Assembly: GCA_965644295.1 (NCBI GenBank)
Contig: CBFFRP010000559.1
Span: 1-64,000 of the forward strand
Length of the DNA: 64,000 bases
Direction of reading: 5' to 3'
From: Paraphysomonas bandaiensis
Lineage: Eukaryota; Chrysophyceae
Below are positions 13,121-29,758 of the stretch, piece after piece; position 1 is the first letter of the stretch; each line of letters starts with the position of its first letter. The position numbers were made by a program, and so were the translations under genes. The notes under the pieces are model-generated. The model did not search any database. It saw only the letters and a program-made list of their open reading frames with translations, and was not told the DNA's origin.

Positions 13121-15125
13121 CTCATTTTCATTCTCGGAGAAGAATTGTTTAGATTTTTTATTTAGTCAATTTCCTGATTTCACTGTTGTGTACCGTCAGT
13201 TGCTGAATTTTCGATGTATTCAGTAAACGGGACTGTGCCTGGTGCAACCGTAATGGATATACGAGTATGTTAATGTTAGTTATATGCGGGGAGTGATATT
13301 TGTGGCCATAGGCTGGACTTCTGCTCCTCAACGATATGTTGCTGCATGCAGAGCGTAATATTAATATCATGTAGTACCTCACGTATCATGATAAACCTAG
13401 AAGGTGTTATTAGACTTTGTACTACAACTATCGCAGTGAGCCAGTACATATTACAATTCATAAAAGTTGTGAGTCATATAATTCGAAATAGCAGAGAATA
13501 GCACTGACAATTTAAGATTTCAGCAATTCCTCCAATTGCAAAATGGTAGATATATATATTACTCGTCAAGGCTACAGTTACGGCGGTAATTGGAGGGCAC
13601 TGGTTGTAGGTATGGTCCTCAAGAAGTTTCCCCGTACCTTCTTGTCGACCCTGCCATCTTTGTAGAGTACGTCGTAAATGCGATGCGGCCCATCATCGAA
13701 TCAGGCATATTATGCTACATTAGTTCTGACTCTTAAACGCCTATTGCTAGTAATAAGCACTAAGTAATAAGACATTCACTACTTGCTTGCTTAAAACAAG
13801 TAAAACTCATCAAATGATATAGTACCAATTTACCAGACAACAATTTTCTGACTTTTTAAAACAAGAAGACAGTGCTTAGAAAAAAGATGGGGCTGCAGGT
13901 ATATTTAGAAGAAGGTGGGAAACTGATCTTTTCAATATTCTATCTACCACATTAATAATTTGTAATTACTGTATGTCTCTTTGAGCTTTAAGCGCACATT
14001 AGATAAGTATATGATTACATTTATGACTATAAATTGACTACTTGAATTATTTATAATTCTATAATTTTTTATAGAGTAAGGGGCCATTTCAACCATTTTG
14101 ACCAAAAGTTTAATAAGTATATACACTTCAAAGGAAAAAATTATCATGCGCATTAGTTTTTTGATGATATGATGTTTTTTGTAATTTGTACCCCTTTAGT
14201 TGTGCTGGATCATTTTAGATATTCTTGTGGCAGAAAGGGGTTATTTATGAAGCTATATTATATAGTACATGGTACAACGAGAAGGATGAAGTGGTGTAGG
14301 TAGTAGACAGTAACTAGGATTAGATCAGAAAGTATATAGGACTATAGAAGTAGGTAGTAGGATGTTAAGGCCCTCGACAAAGTTGGACTCGCACCTTTTC
14401 GTGGTGTTCTGGGGAATAAGTACCAGAGATATTTCTCCGGGAAATTAACGTGAGCCGCAAACATTACAGATAGATGTCTATCTAGCTTGACTAGTTTTTA
14501 TCTAACTACTGAGCTGATCCTGATTCTTAACACCTATTCCTAATAATATACGACTTTCAATAAGGTGTTAAGTGATTTGTATATGACTATTTCTGGAAGC
14601 TATGGGAAAACCGCTTCTAGAATTAGCTATGGGGAAAACGGTAGAAGAATATAGGATATAGCTGAGTCTTGAGAGTTTAAGAGTAATAAGTTACAAGTGA
14701 TAAGTGATGATAGTTGTGAGAAGGCTTATTAGCTCTATAAATGTCAACTGGTGTATTATTTACATTACAGTCACCAAAACATTCCAATTTTAGCGCTTGT
14801 TGATCTACCTATGGTAACGCTTAACTAGCTAGAAAGGGGTGTTGATTATAACTTTTCTAAATATCACCAGTCTATTACGAGTACTATCTCATTGAAAGCC
14901 TGGTAAGGTGAGGCTATTCGAGTCCATGGGTCAATAGTCAAAAGCGTGTGTTTTACGACTGGGCACATCAGTGTGTAAGCGGAAGTGTCATATGCCTCAC
15001 TGGTTATCCAACGATTGCAAAGCAAAATAAATTTCATCTTTACTAATATCTTTCGGTCCATTAATTCATATACAGTTAACATCCAATATCTGCATTCTTT
15101 ACACGCATTACTCGCATTCTCATAA
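13121..15125. repeat. Repeat-derived intergenic region; diverged repeat A, copy 2
   Basis: No protein-coding gene is recognised. Parts of repeat A are present: 13722-13790 resembles 61800-61852, and 14375-14455 resembles 61375-61440, including the ATTTCTCCGGG hairpin half. A further degenerate end motif lies near 14519-14560. The pieces are separated by unrelated AT-rich DNA, so the copy is broken or composite. Confidence 0.45.
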
Positions 15126-17840
15126 CTACCACTGTCCAGCAGCAATGCATATAAGCTTGTCCTTCATATATCTGAGATTTACTGGGGTGTGTTTGGTGTT
15201 CCATTTCCTAGCGCATTCCCAGGAGCAAAATTTACATTCTTTACCCACTTGGTTTTTAAATCGATCACGAGTTGTGATTTGGTTATCAAGATGTCCACTC
15301 AGCAGAGGATAGCCTGTTGCACAAGTTGTTGTCATGAGGTAAGATTATATGTTTCGCGCAATATAACCACATGTAAAAATACATAATTGCACACACGATG
15401 TTTCAAGTGCTTGGTAATTTTAAGAAAATTCACAAGTAAACTTTTATACATTATACAACAGATTATAACACACAGGAAATAGAATGCAATAAGTTTAATG
15501 CAAGTTATTGTCCATAGTAGCGCACCTGCATCTACCACTTCAGCTACCACTGGACTCAGGTGATCACCATGAGATGGTAAAGCATTTTCAATATCTAAAT
15601 TCTTCAGTGCTGACGGAATTTTTTTCGATTTCCCCTTGTATCGGTTTCCACACTCTGAGCACTTTTTCTTGCCTCTAGGTTTATGTCTCGTACTGCCTTC
15701 ACCGTCACTATTGCGTTGGCCACGATGAGTGTCGCGGCCTTTACGAGCTTTGTTGCCACGAGCATGTCGATGTGATGATATCTGAGAGGCAGGAATACTG
15801 TCCAACGAACTGTCGTCAGCAAATACGTCACCTTCGCTGCTTATCACGCTATCCAGCGATCCCATAGCTTCATCAGCATGACGTCCTGATGCAGGACGAG
15901 TTTGATGAATATCTGGAAGGGTAACAGCTTGCGGCGTGGAAGAATCATTGCTGTCTCGTTTCATAGATCTGAGTCCATTTATTCCAACAGCAGGTGGACT
16001 ATCATCTACATGGAAGAGGTATATTTTAAAAAAAACTTGTCATATGAAATACAATCGAATACCAATCCACAAAAGGCAGAGTATCCAACTCATTATTGTA
16101 CACATATATCACTCTACTATGACATTACCATTATTCTCAAAGTCCATCGTGTAGGCCATATCGTCAGGATCACCAGGATCTTCACCAAAATTCACCTTGC
16201 TTCCTCTACTTTGATTCCTACTGTTGGCCGTGTTTCTCCTACTGTTGTTAGTGCTTGTAGCTGCGCTTGAATAAGGCCTACTGAGCACCCTGGCCTTTTC
16301 AAGTATCGATTCCACGTTGTTACCAAATTTCTTTTTTAATTCGGATTGCAGCACTTCGATTTCCTTTTTGAGACAGTCGATTTCATACCTCATTTCTGAT
16401 TGACTCTTAAACAGGACTTCATTCTCGGAATTCACGTCTTGAAGTGACACTTCACTGTCTTGGTATTTTTTGGTCAAATCAGAGACCTGAATCTTAAGCA
16501 ATTCAATTTCCTTGATTTTGTCAACTACTTCGGTATCATGTCGGGATGATGATTCCTGTAATTGAGTGTAGTTTTTGTGTATACGATCAATCTCGTAGTT
16601 GGCTGCCTTCAGTTTCATTTCATAGACAGAGTTCATATCGATTTGCTTGCTGAGACTGTCTTTGACAATAGCCAACTCAGCTTCCTTTGATGAATACGCT
16701 TCCTACAATCACATCAGTACATCAGTACTACGTTTAATACATGTCCATACACCAAAGATGCCACACTATCAACAGGGTACGGAAAGAGTAATAAAAATAA
16801 TACAAGACTCACCCGTATACCATCCACATCTGACTGCATATCCTCCATCCTATAATTGGCATCATCTAAATCTTGAGAAAGGCGCTCCACTGAAGACCGA
16901 AGTTCAATGACTAACTCAGCATTTCGAATACTCTGGCATGTAGCAAAATTACAATGATGCGCTGGACATAGAGCAACTAGCCATAGTGTATGTTTTATAT
17001 TTGACAGTAATAATAACGACAATAGCTATCCCACAGTACTACACTCTACTTGCTGTGAGTATCATAGTACATATACCCACCTCTTCATCTGGCTCTGTTT
17101 GCACAGCTCGTTCATGCACAACAGGAATCTTATCAAGAATATCTTGTTGAATCTTCTTCTCACGTTCCTATGAACTCATTCAGTCACTAATACATGCATA
17201 ACATGAGCCGCTATGTACCTCATAGTATTCTTTTAACTGCTTCTGCTCCTCTGATGCTTCTAATAACTTCTGTAAGAGCGCCTTATTCAGTGCCTCCTTT
17301 TCATGGATCGTATCTAATAATTCCGTGTTTTTATATCTCTCATCTTGTAGAGACGCATCAGTTTCAGTTATCTTTTCATTGGTTTCATTTTGATATCTCT
17401 CAAACTGTTGATTCAGTTGATTGTATTGGGTTTGTATGGCCTCATAGTCAGACCTCAATGCAGATGATTTATGCTCATATGAAGCACGTTCTTTCGCAGA
17501 TAAACGAATCTGACGTGAAAGACGCTGTTGCAATTCAAGTCGAGAGTTTTCAAGGTCAATAATCTCATCGCGTATGTCTGTATGAGTCTCTAATTCTCCC
17601 ATCTGTATGTGTATGTATGTATATGAGACCACAGCGTCTATATGATACGAGTGAGTTCATATGATCACATACCTCTGCATTCATATCTAAAGAAGTGTGA
17701 TCATATGATTGGTTACTATGATATGATTGGTTCACTTCATTGAAGTAAATATCTTTTTCTTTTCTTCGTTTTTGTCTGCAGTTTTGTTGCATTAAATAAA
17801 GTCTTGAATCTTCCGTAGCGATCAAATCGAAGTCCGTCAT
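15126..17840 (-). CDS. Coiled-coil protein with C-terminal Cys (zinc-finger-like) motifs
   Basis: I do not recognise the family. Seven exons: 17840-17673, 17602-17219, 17167-17081, 16932-16813, 16702-16129, 16005-15526, 15313-15126, joined in frame to 666 aa. Residues about 60-420 are heptad-rich coiled coil (e.g. LENSRLELQQRLSRQ, KEIEVLQSELKKKF). A Ser/Asn-rich, low-complexity region follows with basic segments. The last 120 residues hold two Cys groups, KKCSECGNRYKG and ECKFCSWECARKW, spaced about 65 residues apart and suggestive of one zinc site. The end, NTKHTPVNLRYMKDKL, looks conserved in style. A cytoskeletal, centrosomal or trafficking scaffold is plausible but unproven. Head to head with the CRT-like gene. 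Confidence 0.75.
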
Positions 17841-18567
17841 CCTACAGAACAATCCCTATACAGGTACACAGGTATACAGGTACACAGGTAAAGAGGTCTA
17901 TAGGGACACGTATGATCACTACGAAATAACTTAATAATTGAAATACTTTAATTGAGGGGTAGTGAGTATATGGAAGACCCCTTCACACTTAACATACACA
18001 CAGAAACATTGACACAGACAGTTACTTACAACTGAGGTGTTATACGGTACAGATAATACATACGTATGTATATAGATACAGTCATGTCCCACATACAGCA
18101 GAGCAGTACACTCCGTACAGAGATGTAAAACGTAAACAGACAGTATACACATATATGTACTACTGTACTGTACCGTACTGTAGGAGGTACACATGTACAG
18201 CAGTAGGTACAGCTATGCACAGCAGAGTATTGATGATGATACAAAATCATAAAATCCGTGGTTTTCCTATAAATGTGGGTTTTCCATGCCACTTACCACT
18301 GTACCGCCATGATGACTATCTTTTATGGTCCAAAACTTTTCAGTTTTCTGTTTCCATTTGAATATTAAAAGCAATACATAGAGGCAGAATTCATGGACTC
18401 CATTGTAGAGGATCATATTATAGTAACTATGGCTCTGATTACATCAGTGAATCACTCATAATAAACCCCATTGAGTCATACGAGTAGTGAGTTTCTATTT
18501 GAATTAAACTAGCAGTTATCGTTCCTTAATTCACATACTCTCGAAGTCTCAATAACAACCAATCAAA

Positions 18568-20929
18568 GTGACTGTATATTCCATCAATATGTCAAATTCC
18601 ACTGAAAAAAACACTGTATCAAGCTCTATGCTCTGGATACTAATCGGCAGTATCTTCATGGCATCAGCCAATAGCATCCTATACAAACAAGCATTGAATG
18701 CCTTCTCATCCCCTACATCAAACTATGGGTTTTTTGTAGGTCAATTCTCTATATTGCTGTATATTGGACAAGCTGCTGTAGTCTCTGTATTTGTCATATG
18801 GAAAAACCCGCATACATTAAGGGAGATATACAACCTCCCGCAGAGTGTGTATCTATATATGGGAGGGCTGGATAGTGGATCCTCGACATTAGGTGCAATA
18901 GCAGGAGCTTATTGTCCAGGAGAAATGCAAACAATACTGAATCAAATGGTTATACCCTTAACGATGATTGGTGCCTTTACGTTTCTTGGATCACAATTTG
19001 AGAGGTATGACTGTATTACAATCTCTACAGCCGGTGTCTGACGGACATGACTTGTAGATATCAGATCTATGGCAGTGTGTTGATCCTCATTGGAGCAGCA
19101 GTTGCATCAAGTGATTATTTGTTTTATCCTAGTCATCATGGGTCGCATATTGATCCTTCTGCTGATGCTGATGCTCCTGATGATAATCAGGTATCTTAAC
19201 TATGCATGTGGATGTGTCTATCTATACATATGGTGCATAACATGCATGTATGTGCAATGCACAGACTCACAGTGGCGGCATTGATCTACCAGTGGCCATA
19301 TCCATCTATCTCATATCAGTGGTCCCCTCTGCACTGTCAAACATATACAAAGAGCGTAAGATGAAGGAGTTAGATATGAATGAAGTGCACACATCAACGA
19401 TCGTATCTTTTTGGCAGCTGTGGATCGGGTTTATATTTCTGCCAATGCTGTCCCTTCCATCTTTAGGTACAACTCGAACCCGTTATGGAAATATGAAGAA
19501 AATGCTGTATTTATTATACAAATGAACACGAACAACATGCTGTGCTCTCTGTTTTGTTACATGATAAAACTGCCGTATGCTGCCCACCTGTACCATTGTA
19601 TTTCTGAAGTTGACATATGTATCCTGTATGGCAGTTGTCGCTTTCAGTAACTTTAGTTTATCAGGTGGGCTATCGTATGAACAGATGACATCTCAGCTCT
19701 CTGATGGATACACTTGTTTTACTGGGGTTAATCCACACGATTCTAACGGCAACTGCTCCAGTGCAGCTTTTTACCTGATGGCGTATATATTAGTCAACTT
19801 CTTCTACAACATTTTGTTATTAGCCATAACGAAAAGAGGGAGCGCAGTGTTACTGGTTATGTCTCAGGTATAGAACTTATGAAGAACGTATTGTACGTAC
19901 ACAATTGCGCCTTATTGTAGTACAAACGGTTCAATCTTAAGCCTTCACTGAGGTGTTGTTTAAATGAAATATGTTAGCAATGTATTTGTTATCTGATTGT
20001 GAAATTCTATGAAATATGGGCTACGTTGACACCTTGGCATGTTCATCATTTATTTAATTATCATTTAGGCATTATCACTTCCTCTTACCAACATAGCATT
20101 TACCCTGACACCCCTTATGGGTGATGATGCGGAGCCGTTATCAATAATGGATCTAGTTGGGCTTGTTCTAGTATGTATTGGCTTTTTGGCCTATAGTGGT
20201 TTTGGGTTTGCTCCAAACTTTATGGTGGCTCAGGTAATACTTGAATGTATATAAATATGTTTTATGGGGGATTATCTGAAGTATATCGTGGTACAGTATG
20301 AATATGCTCTCATAGCTGTTATCGATTTATATAGGGGCCTCCAGGACAAATGGCCTATGCCCATTTCGAAGACCATAACGAAGTCATTGTGTCCACGAAG
20401 GTGGCAACTGATCCACAAGAGCTGGCTGACTTTATTGTGGGATCCATTCTTCAGAGCATGACCATTGCTGATGCAAAAGGTGAGTGCATGATTATATAGT
20501 AATGCATTGCATTGTCGTGTGACATGTACAGACCACACTTACGATTAATATGTAGATGAGGAAAGTGGGACATTGGCATTAGAAGATGATAAAACATCGC
20601 CACTGCGGGCAAGTACGGCAGCTCTAGATGTGCTGAAGCAAGCAACTGTAATTGTTGAACGCCATGTGAATGCAATGAAAAGGGGCCTGGAGACAAAGCA
20701 TATGACTACCCCAGAGATAATGCGGCGATACAATACAGTTACATCATCTCCTCATACAGGCAAGCAGATGAATGAACATATTGTTGCAACACAAGTGAGC
20801 CTCATCGAGGAAAAAATATCCCGATCACGAGATAATACACCAATGGCTCAGAGAAATCATGATGACTCAAGTCCATTATTACCAGGCCGTAGATGGGTGA
20901 AAGATAAAAGCAGCACCTACACATCTTGA
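18568..20929 (+). CDS. CRT-like transporter (chloroquine-resistance-transporter-like, DMT superfamily)
   Basis: Integral membrane transporter. Relatives reside in vacuole or plastid membranes and move peptides, glutathione or drugs. Exons: 18568-19004, 19058-19190, 19265-19466, 19665-19867, 20069-20233, 20335-20479, 20556-20929, joined in frame to 552 aa, or 545 aa from the second ATG at 18589. About ten hydrophobic spans are visible. Family-like stretches are GGLDSGSSTLGAIAGAYCPG, PLTMIGAFTFLGSQFE, ISVVPSALSNIYKERK, SVEAKED-free PSLGGLSYEQM and NFFYNILLLAITKRGSAVL. Between two spans lies a Cys-containing luminal loop (DGYTCFTGVNP, NGNCSS), as in CRT proteins. The C-terminal 190 residues are hydrophilic, an unusually long cytosolic tail ending in a Ser/Arg/Pro-rich region with a dileucine-like SPLLPG. 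Confidence 0.85.
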
Positions 20930-21419
20930 AAAACAACGAAAATTTCTTGGTAATTGTTAAATCTATTTTGGTAGAGTTGAAATACATGTCGATGTAGTCA
21001 CTAACTTCAGAAGGAAAATAAGTGAGTCAAAATATTGACATTAGGGATAGTTTGTTGTGTCAAAGTTGTTTACTTGCGACGCGCTCTACTACGCGACTGT
21101 AGCAAAAATAGAGGTTTATTGAGTTATCACGTCACGATTATAATTAAGATACTACATGATTTATATTGTTGCAGACTATCGTTCGTTCTAATTGAGTCTA
21201 TCTACCTCATTTCATTCCAATATGCAAGTTAATCGTTTTACGTGTCGTAAGTTAACTAGGCTAGTAAAACTCAGCTGATCGAAACAGTTTAGTTATAATT
21301 TTGTTTTTCGAATCTACCACATAGTGCATGATTAACTGTCACGAATTTCACACCTTTCTGCAAAAATAACATGAAAGCGAAGCAAAATTATCCCCAAGAA
21401 ATTAGCGGAAATTTAATCT
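20930..21419. other. Convergent 3' intergenic region, no gene seen
   Basis: Lies between two converging gene ends. It is AT-rich and presumably holds both 3' UTRs. No ORF or RNA gene is recognised. Confidence 0.4.
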
Positions 21420-23465
21420 TTACAAATTCTCATCTGCGATTGGTCCCTTCGATGATGTCAGCACTGTCGTCGCTTTCTCTTTGAGAAGGTACTTCTTTAC
21501 GTGTACCAAAATAGATACTGTCAGAATACATACTACAAAAACAAGAACTAGCAAAATTGACATCAATATAGTTAGCCATTCTGTATCATCATCGTCGTCA
21601 TCATCATTGTTGTTATTGTTCCCCTTATTGGAACTAGAATCATCGTCGCTGTTATATGTCACTTTATAGGACACGATCCTCCAATTAAGTGTGTATTCAT
21701 CATAAGTCTGAACTTCTGCCGTAAATCCGTCCAACTCCATGACATCACCGTCACTAATTGTCACGGTATTTCTCAAATACTTCGCAGATGTCGAAATATA
21801 ATAATCCTCCACACCAGATACATCGTAAGCCTTAAACTGGGAAGTCGAGTTAGCGACATTGGCTTGGCTAGAAGTAGCCAGCATATCAAAGTCTTTGCTA
21901 TCACCCAACGATAATTCGGTTTCAGTAATATACACACCAGCACCATTAGAGTTATAATCCGCAAGAATGCTATCAATTTCATTCAGTTTGAAATCTGTTC
22001 CCACCACGCCAATGAAAGTCTGGTCATCATATATGGGGATTGCATAGGTGATTCCAACATCACCACTGTTGGCAAAGACATAAACCTGTGAATATAACCC
22101 ATGCCCAGCGCTCTTAGCACTTTTATACCATGTTCTTTGACGTGGATCGTATTCTTTGGCAACTACCGGCCCAGAGCTCGACTTGCCAGTTTCCGGGTCA
22201 ACGTAGTACAGGTACCGAGTTGTATCTGGACTCACGTCAGCAAGGCGCATGGCTAGATATTTCAGGTCCTCTAAATATCCCGTAAATGTCCCGTCTTCAT
22301 ATCCAATATATGACGACCGCACAGTGGGAAAATTTTTGCTTGTTGCGTACATAAAATCTTGAACACCATTTTCGAGGTCAATGCCGCTGACAGAAGAGTA
22401 GGGCAATATACCAAGGTACATCGCTCGCTCTATGAGCCCCCCTAAATCAATGCACTTGAGGAGAAACTCGTCAAGGTCTCCGCTAACAAGGCCCAAAATA
22501 TCAGATTCAACCTCAAAATCACAGTTTATATCGTCTGAATTGGGCTCAACGACAACGATATACCAGTGAAGGGTATCGTGCTCCTAATTCATTATCGTAA
22601 TGATCTGGTCGTCATGAAGCAAAGTCTGATCCGATCTGAAGTAATTTAACAACAAATATGATGAGCTATCACTGATAATATCATTCAAAGAATCCATTGC
22701 ATTGATTCTTTGCGCCGAAGTGCTTACAACGGGAGATTTATCGGATGTCGCCACAAGATAACCATCACTTTCCATAACATAAGCGACAGCCTCTCCACTT
22801 ACAGAATTCTCAAGCATAGTACTTATAGTACTAAGATGGTAAACCATGGTTGTTACACCACTAATATTCTCAGATGCACTAGAATATTCCGGGATACCTA
22901 GAGAGGGCTGAATTGACAGAGTGTTACCTGTAGTCCCAGTTATGTTTGGCCACGTGATGCCACAGGTATACGTGCCCTCCAGGTCTGCCGAACAAGCATC
23001 TATAGCATCCTTATAATACGGTAATTCACGAGGATCAGAGAGCACGCTAAAAAGCATCGGACCAGAGGAGTCACCATTTAAAGCATTATAAGCATAAGAC
23101 TGCATATAACCCGTACCAGATGTACTGTCCTCGCGCCAATACAATACAGACTTGACGGGATCGTATCCGACATACACACCATTTTCAAATGCAATACCAT
23201 AAGAATCATCCTCTCCAAAATTAAGTAAAAGATCATATAAAGTTCGCTGGTAGGGTGGCGACATGTCATTAATTTGATCTGCAGGGGCGGAGTAGTTCAT
23301 ATAGTTGACTATACTGTCCATCACATTCAGCGCTTCATTCGGAATCTGATTATAAGAGATATCAGTCAAAACAAAGACCACAAATGCATTATGACCACCT
23401 CCATGTATAAGGATAACTCTTGATGGATCCCAACTGCAATGGTGTCTTCGATTTGGATTTGACAT
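21420..23465 (-). pseudogene. Tandem dCache-domain membrane protein, interrupted by in-frame TAG
   Basis: Two large open frames, 23465-22584 and about 22583-21420, are in the same frame and separated only by a TAG at 22584-22586. Read across it, the sequence is continuous with a double-Cache sensor: after the stop comes HWYIVVVEPNSDD, the usual closing strand of a dCache domain (compare WLIVVVxPxSD in relatives). The second half has a Cache core with YDPRQRTWYKSA, then GVVGTDFKL. Near the C-terminus an Asn/Asp run precedes one membrane span (WLTILMSILLVLVFVVCILT) and a tail of about 30 residues with no kinase or cyclase. The N-terminus lacks a clear signal peptide, so the true start may be in an unseen upstream exon. 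Pseudogene, stop read-through or a base error are all possible. Confidence 0.65.
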
Positions 23466-23835
23466 TCACTTGCCAATGCAGTCCACATCATTCCTAATAC
23501 AACAATCATTCCATTGTATTGCATCATATTGCACACTTCAATTGTACAATGAGTTTAATTGACTATCTATCTCTTAGATATGTAAGAGATGTTGTTGTTC
23601 TGCATGTCTTGCATTGCAATCATGGCATTGTGTTGCATGCATGCATGATGTGTGCATGTTACCATGACAAAATTGTCCTCAACTGGAAAAAAAAACGAAA
23701 AGGTATCTAATTAACAAATCATCTTCTTTCAAATAATAATGATTGGATGTAGTTTAATGTGAGTCTGGATATATACATATGGATCTAGCCTGTTATACTG
23801 CTGTATACACAGTAGTATGAGAAGGTGTGGACATA

Positions 23836-23985
23836 CATCTATGTATGTATGTATGTATGTATGTATGTATGTATGTATGTATGTATGTATGTATGTATGT
23901 ATGTATGTATGTATGTATGTATGTATGTATGTATGTATGTATGTATGTATGTATGTATGTATGTATGTATGTATGTATGTATGTT
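23836..23985. repeat. (ATGT)n microsatellite, about 37 units
   Basis: Uninterrupted tetranucleotide tract upstream of the Cache gene's apparent start. Frames read through it (Met-Tyr-Val-Cys repeats) are artefacts. Confidence 0.97.
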
Positions 23986-24830
23986 TCAGTTGGCCATTCG
24001 GTAGACCAAAAACGCGCTGGATTTTCAAAAAAAATACAGAATTTCGCTCATCCACTGGAATAAATTAGAGAATTTAGACCTTAAACACAATATCCTGGAG
24101 TTTCGACATATAAAGTGTATAAATATCCAGTATATTTGATCAAAAATCCAGCCTATATTACGGTTACAGTGAGATTGCAGACAAAGATGCATAGAAATGC
24201 AGAGGGGACATAGGAATGAGCGTACAGTGAAGGTTACTGTTGTTATGAATTGCTTCTATAGATATGAATGTGTTGTTGAGAGCAGCTATTGCAGATATAT
24301 ATGTCTGTGTTGACTGGAAGTGTGCACCTCATCATCTAACTGTATATCCACATCGTATCGTATCATCTGCTGTGGTTAACTTCTGTGTGATGTCATTACA
24401 ATCCACTAACTATCAACAACTATTACTACTAGTACTGTAACAGTAACTGCAGGCACTCATCTGTTTTCTCTCAGCTGATATACGGATCCCGCTGTGAGAG
24501 TCACCCCACTGCCCCTTCAGTGTTCGCCTTTACAAAGATTATGCGGGATTTCTCATAGCTATGCAAGACGTATGTATGTAATTCACGCAGATTTTAGCCA
24601 GGCCATGTTCACCTTCCCATCCCCTAACAAAGATGCATCGCTCAGTATAGGCCTAGCATTGATTTGGCTGAGACCCCTCCTCGCCCAGAATGCGCGGGGT
24701 TTCTCGTAACATGTATGAAACATGCCAGTATAGTTTAGATTTAGCTGAAGCATCAACATGTCAAAGTGTCTATGTGTCTTTCGCTTGCAGAAATCAGTCA
24801 ACCTCTCACAAACATTGGTAGTGCTCTGGT

Positions 24831-24925
24831 TAAAGTGTATATGCATATACTGACCCTTATACTGACACAATTATTATGCTAAGAGATGGTAGGTGGGTTT
24901 GTTCCTATGATCAGTAGCTATGTAG
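24831..24925. repeat. Dispersed repeat B, copy 1
   Basis: Shares GGTTAAAGTGTATA, ATACTGACCC, ACACAATTAT and CCTATGATCAGT in the same order with 36230-36365, with small indels. The element's type and limits are unknown. Confidence 0.5.
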
Positions 24926-25472
24926 CTATACAGCTTAGCTAGGATTCTATTTGTATATCTATAATCTATATAATTTATAATAATTGGAACATTTACCATA
25001 GTAATAAGCTGTGCTCATTGCTCAGCAACCATAAAAGACAGTTTCCGCTCTAACCGAATACTGAAGTTGAATGATTATATTTTCCCGGGGCTAGTGTAAG
25101 GTTGAAGTGTTCAGTTGAACCCAACTCAGAGTCAACATGGAGATAAGCTAATGCAAAACTTGTCACCTGTCCACTATGCACGCATTTTTAAGTAAAACTA
25201 CGTACGTCAATTAATTATTTTGTAAAAGATAGATAGCACAACAGAAGCCGGGCCACTGCCCTTCGACCTCGCAGCGAGCGAACAATGCAGTGTGATGACA
25301 CAAAAACAGGCTACACTATCGCTACTGCTAAAACTCTCCTCGTACGTTTTTTCTACCTATCTAATATCATCTCCTATATTAACTATGTCGGCTCTGTTGT
25401 TTTCACATATACCGTACTCACACAACCCACCAACTCCCATATATGAGAGAGGATGGAAATGTATGAAGATGT

Positions 25473-28609
<3,137 letters not shown>

Positions 28610-28896
28610 TTTACTATAGTTGAATATCGAATTGAGGTGATTATGAGCCCTCGTCTAGGAGATGAACGACTTATGGAGGGATAGACACACACAGACATGT
28701 GTATGTATGTATATACAGACGAACAGACTAACAGACATACGAAGATTGTAGTAGTTATTTTTTGTCATCGTCTGTAGCCCAAACATTCTGATTATAGAGT
28801 ATCTTAAATAGTCATACTTACGATGTCCAGTTAGAGAAACTGAAAATGAATTATGAATACGTATGTGTGGACGCACGTATCTATGTACAAACGTAT

Positions 28897-29357
28897 GCAT
28901 GTATGTAGGTATGTATGTATGTATGTATGTATGTAGGTATGTATGTATGTATGTAGGTATGTATGTATGTATGTATGTATGTACGTATGTATGTATGTAT
29001 GTATGTATGTATGTATGTATGTATGTATGTATGTATGTATGTATGTATGTATGTATGTATGTATGTATGTATGTATGTATGTATGTATGTATGTATGTAT
29101 GTATGTATGTATGTATGTATGTATGTATGTATGTATGTATGTATGTATGTATGTATGTATGTATGTATGTATGTATGTATGTATGTATGTATGTATGTAT
29201 GTATGTATGTATGTATGTATGTATGTATGTATGTATGTATGTATGTATGTATGTATGTATGTATGTATGTATGTATGTATGTATGTATGTATGTATGTAT
29301 GTATGTATGTATGTATGTATGTATGTATGTATGTATGTATGTATGTATGTATGTATG

Positions 29358-29389
<32 letters not shown>

Positions 29390-29548
29390 TGTATGTATGT
29401 ATGTATGTATGTATGTATGTATGTATGTATGTATGTATGTATGTATGTATGTATGTATGTATGTATGTATGTATGTATGTATGTATGTATGTATGTATGT
29501 ATGTATGTATGTATGTATGTATGTATGTATGTATGTATGTATGTATAT
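28897..29548. repeat. (ATGT)n microsatellite, about 160 units
   Basis: About 650 bp, with a few variant units at the left edge and one ATAT interruption near 29358. It fills most of the shared upstream region between the CDPK and RAD51-family starts. The long Met-Tyr-Val-Cys frames are artefacts. Confidence 0.98.
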
Positions 29549-29758
29549 ATGTATGCAGGTGTGTGGATTTCGAGTTGTTAGAACTTTCCTTATTTTGAAT
29601 TTTGTATGTATTTCTGTGTATTTCTACGTATGTGTGTATGTATGTGTGCAGATGTCTATGTACTCATATATATATATATATATATATGTCTATGTATGTA
29701 TGTATGTGCATGCTGTTAGTGGTATTGTTGTTAGTGTTATATATCGAATAAGGTCACT

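Larger units (their letters stand above)
23466..25472. other. Intergenic region with microsatellite and repeat B
   Basis: No gene is recognised. It holds the (ATGT)n tract at 23836-23985 and, at 24831-24925, a segment similar to 36228-36365 (repeat B). Short frames at 24494-24870 have no recognisable protein features. Confidence 0.4.

Noticed and set aside
22584-22586. Alternative genetic code with TAG as sense
   Set aside because: Several well-supported genes in the window end at TAG, so one internal TAG is better explained by mutation, read-through or error.
24494-24870. Short frames on both strands near 24.5-24.9 kb
   Set aside because: No protein-like features or splice partners were found, and the region borders a dispersed repeat.
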